A DNA stretch of 17,480 bases from the NCBI GenBank assembly GCA_945487445.1, contig CALYTU010000019.1, forward strand, positions 1-17,480, given 5' to 3'. The stretch comes from an uncultured Clostridia bacterium (GTDB taxonomy: Bacteria > Bacillota > Clostridia > Oscillospirales > Oscillospiraceae). The position numbers and the translations under genes are program-made. The notes under the pieces are model-generated. The model made no database searches. It worked only from the letters and a program-made list of their open reading frames with translations, and was not told the DNA's origin. Positions 15,069 to 17,480 of this stretch are shown piece by piece (position 1 is the first letter of the stretch; every line of letters begins with the position of its first letter).

Positions 15069-15227
15069 ATACTAATATTTGACGAAATTGTTCGATTCAT
15101 TCCGGCGGGAATCGCGCCATACATTGTTGTCGTCCTTGCCGGGCATCAAGCCCGCCTGCGTCCTCCGCCTCGTCTGGCGCAATTTCTGCTCGGAACATTT
15201 TTCAATCTTTTTATGGGAGCTTAGTAT
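15069..15227 (-). repeat. Element A, copy 2 (MITE-like repeat)
   Basis: A 159-bp non-coding element with terminal inverted repeats ATACTAA (15069-15075) and TTAGTAT (15221-15227). Its core (15112-15178) is the reverse complement of copy 1's core (9349-9415), about 87% identical by eye, including the CGGGC/GCCCG hairpin. GCGCCA (15115-15120) and TGGCGC (15175-15180) form a second inverted pair around the core. The right end reads, on the minus strand, ATACTAAGCTCCCATA, and the same 16 bases occur at 17428-17443. It begins only six bases after the hydratase terminator, and its other end cuts off a transposase gene. Confidence 0.75.
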
Positions 15228-15363
15228 TAGAGATCTGATACCGGCTCTGCACAAAGTCGATATCCTTTGTCTGGCGGTACAGTTTCACGGAATTGATCTT
15301 TGTAGTCAGTTCGTGCGGTAAATACCGCATGTTTTTCTGCTTAACATCTGTTACTATAACCAT
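15211..15363 (-). pseudogene. Truncated transposase, N-terminal 50 residues only
   Basis: Minus-strand ORF from ATG 15363 encoding 50 residues starting MVIVTDVKQKNMRYLPHELT, with the helix-turn-helix-like part KINSVKLYRQTKDIDFVQSRYQIS. This resembles the N-terminal HTH of IS481-type or related DDE transposases as I remember them; the family is a tentative call. The reading then enters element A and stops after TKLP. The rest of the transposase (normally several hundred residues) is absent, because the hydratase terminator begins directly beyond element A. AAAGGA lies 11 bases before the ATG. Non-functional. Confidence 0.65.
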
Positions 15364-15364
15364 G

Positions 15365-15432
15365 GCGATTGAGTTCCTTTCGTTAGACTTGGGTTGTGGT
15401 GACTTTATTCTAACAAACTCAATCGCTTTTTT
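15365..15432 (+). terminator. Long stem-loop with T-run between IS end and transposase start
   Basis: Two-part inverted repeat: GCGATTGAGTT (15365-15375) with AACTCAATCGC (15416-15426), and inside it GTTAGA (15382-15387) with TCTAAC (15409-15414), followed by a T-run (15427-15432). On the + strand it is a good intrinsic terminator. On the minus strand the 3' arm lies directly before the transposase start codon, so a transcript containing both arms could hide the translation start, a known insertion-sequence strategy against read-through. Confidence 0.75.
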
Positions 15433-15460
15433 CTATACCCTGGTCTCACATCAATTGTAA
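15432..15460 (-). promoter_or_regulatory. Promoter of the IS transposase remnant
   Basis: Minus-strand TTACAA (15460-15455), 17-base spacer, TATAGA (15437-15432), located within the terminal region of the element as is common for insertion sequences. Confidence 0.55.
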
Positions 15461-15497
15461 CGCTACAACACCATTATACAGCCGCAGCCATTTGGAC

Positions 15498-15526
15498 TTG
15501 ACGAAAGGAATTGAATATGATATACT
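15498..15526 (+). promoter_or_regulatory. Promoter of the small membrane protein / lgt-like region
   Basis: TTGACG (15498-15503), 17-base spacer, TATACT (15521-15526). The leader to 15704 is about 170 bases; it has no recognised riboswitch, only a short AATACC/GGTATT inverted repeat (15649-15665). Confidence 0.7.
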
Positions 15527-15675
15527 GAAAATAAGGATTCTGCGCAAAGCTGTTTCAGGGGCCACAAATGACGAAAACTCCTCACTCCTTGATACCGTTT
15601 GAGGCCTATTTTAATACCTGCGCATAAGACCCACCACGCTGGATATTGAATACCTTAACGGTATTTAATAAATAA

Positions 15676-15691
15676 AAAGAAAGAAAGAAAG
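15676..15691 (+). repeat. (AAAG)4 simple repeat abutting a ribosome binding site
   Basis: Four perfect AAAG units at 15676-15691 run directly into AAGGAGAGG (15692-15700), the Shine-Dalgarno of the gene at 15704. Slippage here would change spacing upstream of the site but not the SD-to-ATG distance. Confidence 0.8.
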
Positions 15692-15703
15692 AAGGAGAGG
15701 AAT

Positions 15704-15961
15704 ATGGGCGTAGCATCTTTGGTTCTTGGTATCATTTCCTTGGTTTGCGGACTCTTTTTGACTGGATTTCAGTGGATTGGTGCCATTGTCGGTCTGGTCG
15801 GCATCATCCTCGGTGCCGTAGGCAAAAAGAACCCCGAAAATAAGGGCATTGCGACTGCCGGTATGGTTTGTTCCATCATCGGTTTCATCCTGTGCATCAT
15901 TCTCTATGTCGCATGCGTTGCATGCATAAGCGGCCTCGCTGCGGCTGGAAGCAGCCGGTAA
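15704..15961 (+). CDS. Small DUF4190-like membrane protein
   Basis: 85-aa hydrophobic protein with about three membrane-spanning stretches (roughly 4-22, 24-40 and 50-75). The pattern GVASLVLGIISLV near the start and KGIATAGMVCSIIGFILCIIL later resembles the DUF4190/DUF4064 type of small membrane protein found in Gram-positive bacteria; function unknown. Start fixed by AAGGAG six bases before ATG. It has its own promoter (15498-15526) and a terminator-like hairpin (15977-16030) before the Lgt-like gene. Confidence 0.8.
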   Translation: MGVASLVLGIISLVCGLFLTGFQWIGAIVGLVGIILGAVGKKNPENKGIATAGMVCSIIGFILCIILYVACVACISGLAAAGSSR

Positions 15962-15976
15962 GCTATTACAATCAGA

Positions 15977-16030
15977 GTTCATGCAGCACCTTGTCCATGC
16001 AAAGTACTGCATGAACATTTTATTATTTTT
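15977..16030 (+). terminator. Hairpin and T-rich tract between the small membrane protein and lgt-like gene
   Basis: Perfect 10-bp arms GTTCATGCAG (15977-15986) and CTGCATGAAC (16007-16016) with a 20-base loop, followed by ATTTTATTATTTTT (16017-16030). It could end the upstream transcript or attenuate read-through; AGGAGAG of the next gene follows at once (16031-16037), and no separate promoter is evident for that gene. Confidence 0.7.
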
Positions 16031-16042
16031 AGGAGAGATCCT

Positions 16043-16816
16043 ATGCATCCATACTTTCACCTTTTCTCTTTCGCAATTCCTGCCTATGGCGTGTTCATGG
16101 CAGCAGGGCTCAGTCTCGCTACATTGCTAGCCATCATTCGCGCCAAGAAAGCCGGCGGAGATCCTGACTATACTTTGATCATCATTTGCTTTGCCACAGG
16201 CGGTGTGCTCCTTGGCGGCTATCTCCTCTATTTGGTCGTGTCCTATGGGCTGAACCGCGTAATAGCGGATATAAAGGAGGGCAGCTTTTCCTTTCTCAAA
16301 TCCGGCGGCTTGGTCTTCTACGGCGGCCTGATTGGAGGAATAGCGGGTGCTCTTCTCGGGATCCGGGTAACACACGAGACTCGCTATTCCATGCTTGTCA
16401 ACGCTATTGTTCCGTGCATTCCGCTCGGTCATGCCATTGGGAGAGTGGGCTGCCTGTTCGCCGGATGCTGCTATGGTCTTCCCTATAACGGCATCGGCGC
16501 AATCCATCTGAACCCTGTCGGCATTACGCATCCTGTTTTTCCTGTCCAGCTGCTGGAGGCTGTTTTAAATCTGATTCTATCCGGCTGTCTGTTGCTTTAT
16601 TCCAGGAAGAAGCCTTCCGGATACTCGCTGCTGTTTCTATATCTAATCTGCTACGCAGTGATTCGTTTTCTTCTGGAATTCTTAAGGGGTGACCAGATCC
16701 GCGGCCTTTTCATCGGGCTATCGACATCCCAATGGATCAGCCTCCTTATGCTTCTCTCGGGTAGCCTGCTTCTGTTTCTGGCTCATACACATAAAAAGAT
16801 GGGAAATAACGAATGA
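16043..16816 (+). CDS. Prolipoprotein diacylglyceryl transferase (Lgt) family membrane protein
   Basis: 257-aa polytopic membrane protein with about seven hydrophobic segments. Lgt moves diacylglycerol from phosphatidylglycerol to the lipobox cysteine of prolipoproteins. Conserved blocks are GGLVFYGGLIGG (88-99), GHAIGRVGCLFAGCCYG (129-145, containing the GRxG arginine R134), PVQLLEA (167-173) and RFLLEFLRGD (208-217). Against E. coli Lgt, the FHGG histidine (H103) is tyrosine (Y93), and in the GRIGNF...GE segment the Asn and Glu are replaced by cysteines. This GRxGCFxAGCCYG form is a known subfamily also annotated as Lgt or 'Lgt family protein', so activity is likely but not certain. AGGAGAG lies six bases upstream of ATG. 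It is probably not the only Lgt of the genome. Confidence 0.8.
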   Translation: MHPYFHLFSFAIPAYGVFMAAGLSLATLLAIIRAKKAGGDPDYTLIIICFATGGVLLGGYLLYLVVSYGLNRVIADIKEGSFSFLKSGGLVFYGGLIGGIAGALLGIRVTHETRYSMLVNAIVPCIPLGHAIGRVGCLFAGCCYGLPYNGIGAIHLNPVGITHPVFPVQLLEAVLNLILSGCLLLYSRKKPSGYSLLFLYLICYAVIRFLLEFLRGDQIRGLFIGLSTSQWISLLMLLSGSLLLFLAHTHKKMGNNE

Positions 16817-17018
16817 ATACGGATTTGGAGATCCTTCAAAGTATTCGTGCGGCAAAATGTATTTGGATAAAGAATACCTGGATCTGCTTACCGAATGGGA
16901 GGTCTCTCCCCTTTCGGAACGCGACCGCAAAAGCCGATATTTGCGTTTATGCCGTATAGAAAAAATCGTCTACGATAAAGATGAAGATATTATTGACAAG
17001 CTGGATAAGGTACAATAA
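16813..17018 (+). pseudogene. Small ORF translationally coupled to the Lgt-like gene, apparently frameshifted
   Basis: An ATG at 16813 overlaps the upstream stop (ATGA), the usual sign of coupling. Reading from it gives MNTDLEILQSIRAAK and then an implausible tail (IWIKNTWICLPNG...) to a stop near 16957. In another frame, from 16857, 53 coherent, charged residues follow (MYLDKEYLDLLTEWEV...DIIDKLDKVQ). The switch falls at the four-A run 16854-16857; one additional A would join both parts into a single 68-residue protein. The second part has no ribosome binding site of its own. It is either a broken gene, a phase-variable gene, a case of -1 slippage, or a sequencing error. I do not recognise the protein; it looks small, soluble and helical. 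Confidence 0.6.
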
Positions 17019-17046
17019 GTTGCGCAAATTGAAAAAGGCAAAAAAG

Positions 17047-17076
17047 TAGACACGGCTTGCCGGTCTCTGGTAGAAT
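17047..17076 (+). promoter_or_regulatory. Possible promoter of the IS256-family transposase
   Basis: TAGACA (17047-17052), 18-base spacer, TAGAAT (17071-17076), 40 bases before the transposase ATG. Moderate match only. The left end of the insertion sequence must lie between 17019 and this site; I cannot place it without a partner end. Confidence 0.4.
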
Positions 17077-17115
17077 GAAGTCGCTACACAAACATTCGAA
17101 AGGAGACGACAAACC

Positions 17116-17444
17116 ATGTCCAACAACATTGTACAATTCAACGAGGAAATAATCAAGGGTCAAATCAAGAAATTGGTCCGCGGCAGCGTAGAGGAGACCC
17201 TCAACGAACTGCTCGAGGCCGAAGCCCAGAAGCTCACCCAGGCGGCCAGATACGAGCGCAGCGAGGCTCGTCAGGGCTACCGCAGCACAGTCACTATGAT
17301 CGAAATCTTACCACCACTTCTGGGGATGTAACGCTCCATGTGCCCCGTCTCGAGGGTATCTCTTTCGAGACCGCCATCATTGAGCACTACCGCCGCCGGG
17401 AGAGCAGCGTGGAAGAAGCCCTCATTGATACTAAGCTCCCATAG
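17116..17444 (+). pseudogene. IS256-family (mutator-type) transposase, frameshifted and truncated
   Basis: The N-terminus MSNNIVQFNEEIIKGQIKKL...QGYRS is typical of IS256/mutator transposases (intact length near 400 residues). After YRS (codon ending 17286) the frame is lost: five bases (ACAGT, 17287-17291) stand where a single codon (Gly) is expected, and the reading HYDRNLTTTSGDVTLHVPRL continues from 17292 in another frame. That frame runs through ISFETAIIEHYRRRESSVEEALID and then enters element A, ending after TKLP at 17444. AAAGGAG lies about ten bases upstream of the ATG. Two independent lesions make it non-functional. Confidence 0.88.
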
Positions 17445-17480
17445 AAACCTTTCATCTGTTCCGGCAGAAAATGTGCCATA
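17428..17480 (+). repeat. Element A, copy 3 (partial, runs off the window)
   Basis: Starts with ATACTAAGCTCCCATA (17428-17443), identical to the end of copy 2, and continues with TGTTCCGGCAGAAAATGTGCCA (in two parts: TGTTCCG 17458-17464, GCAGAAAATGTGCCA 17465-17479), which matches the copy 2 minus-strand segment TGTTCCGAGCAGAAATTGCGCCA with few differences. The hairpin core should follow just beyond the window end. Confidence 0.7.

Larger units (their letters stand above)
15228..15467 (-). mobile_element. Left-end remnant of an insertion sequence
   Basis: Contains the 5' part of the transposase gene, its promoter and a terminal region whose end, read on the minus strand, is probably TGTAGCGTTACAATTGATG (ending near 15467 on the + strand). 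The matching right end is not in the window, so a deletion has removed most of the element. The exact left boundary is an estimate. Confidence 0.55.

Noticed and set aside
12635..15124. 829-residue open frame on the minus strand opposite the hydratase
   Set aside because: The + strand protein is clearly an aconitase relative. The antisense frame is open because of the extreme C-ending codon bias; its product is low-complexity (Gly/Val/Leu/Asp-rich) and matches no family.
15527..15675. Possible riboswitch or ncRNA in the 170-base leader before 15704
   Set aside because: Only one 6-bp inverted repeat was found and no motif of a known riboswitch class was recognised.
15665..16060. 131-residue minus-strand frame opposite the small membrane protein
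   Set aside because: The + strand has a promoter, a ribosome binding site and a plausible membrane protein; the antisense product lacks any recognisable feature.

Overview
The window (about 17.5 kb) looks like chromosomal DNA of an anaerobic Firmicute, most likely a high-GC clostridial gut bacterium of the Oscillospiraceae type. The evidence is an RNase J, a clostridial 2[4Fe-4S] ferredoxin, a type III glutamine synthetase, a YbhJ-type aconitase-family protein, an M16C (presequence-protease-like) peptidase, strong AAGGAGG-type ribosome binding sites, and C/G-rich third codon positions. The taxon is inferred from gene content; no 16S gene or other decisive marker is present.

Positions 1-9100 are ordinary housekeeping. 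RNase J (17-1675, +) converges on a short Clp-family double AAA+ ATPase (1721-3427, -) across a GC-rich terminator. A single-gene ferredoxin unit (3700-3867, +) has its own promoter and terminator. It is followed by two RNA methyltransferase genes, a TrmN6-like tRNA adenine methyltransferase and RsmI, in an order reminiscent of yabB-rsmI of Bacillus. An ECF sigma/anti-sigma pair (6839-5644, -) with a 4-base start/stop overlap and a likely autoregulated promoter follows, then glutamine synthetase III (9065-6975, -) with a consensus promoter.

Positions 9066-15063 hold two large metabolic genes: the M16C peptidase (9635-12517) and the aconitase-family hydratase (12752-15007), each with a recognisable promoter. 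The leader of the peptidase gene is filled with short mobile-element-like repeats. The hydratase has exceptionally biased codon use and ends in tandem terminator hairpins.

Positions 15064-17480 are an accessory patch: a remnant of one insertion sequence (only the first 50 codons of its transposase remain), a small DUF4190-like membrane protein, an Lgt-like membrane transferase, a small translationally coupled ORF that appears frameshifted, and a frameshifted, truncated IS256-family transposase.

The most interesting structure is a short, dispersed, non-coding repeat of about 150-160 bp ('element A' here), seen complete at 15069-15227, interrupted at 9300-9577, and cut by the window edge at 17428-17480. 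It has short terminal inverted repeats (ATACTAA type), and its end is the exact point at which both transposase genes are truncated. The 9300 copy seems to be interrupted by a second palindromic element ('element B', 9433-9551) flanked by a 10-bp direct repeat. These look like non-autonomous (MITE-like) elements nested in each other and in insertion sequences. I found no clear new defence or biosynthetic system; the repeat family, the minimal Clp ATPase and the Lgt-coupled frameshifted ORF are the things most worth a second look.
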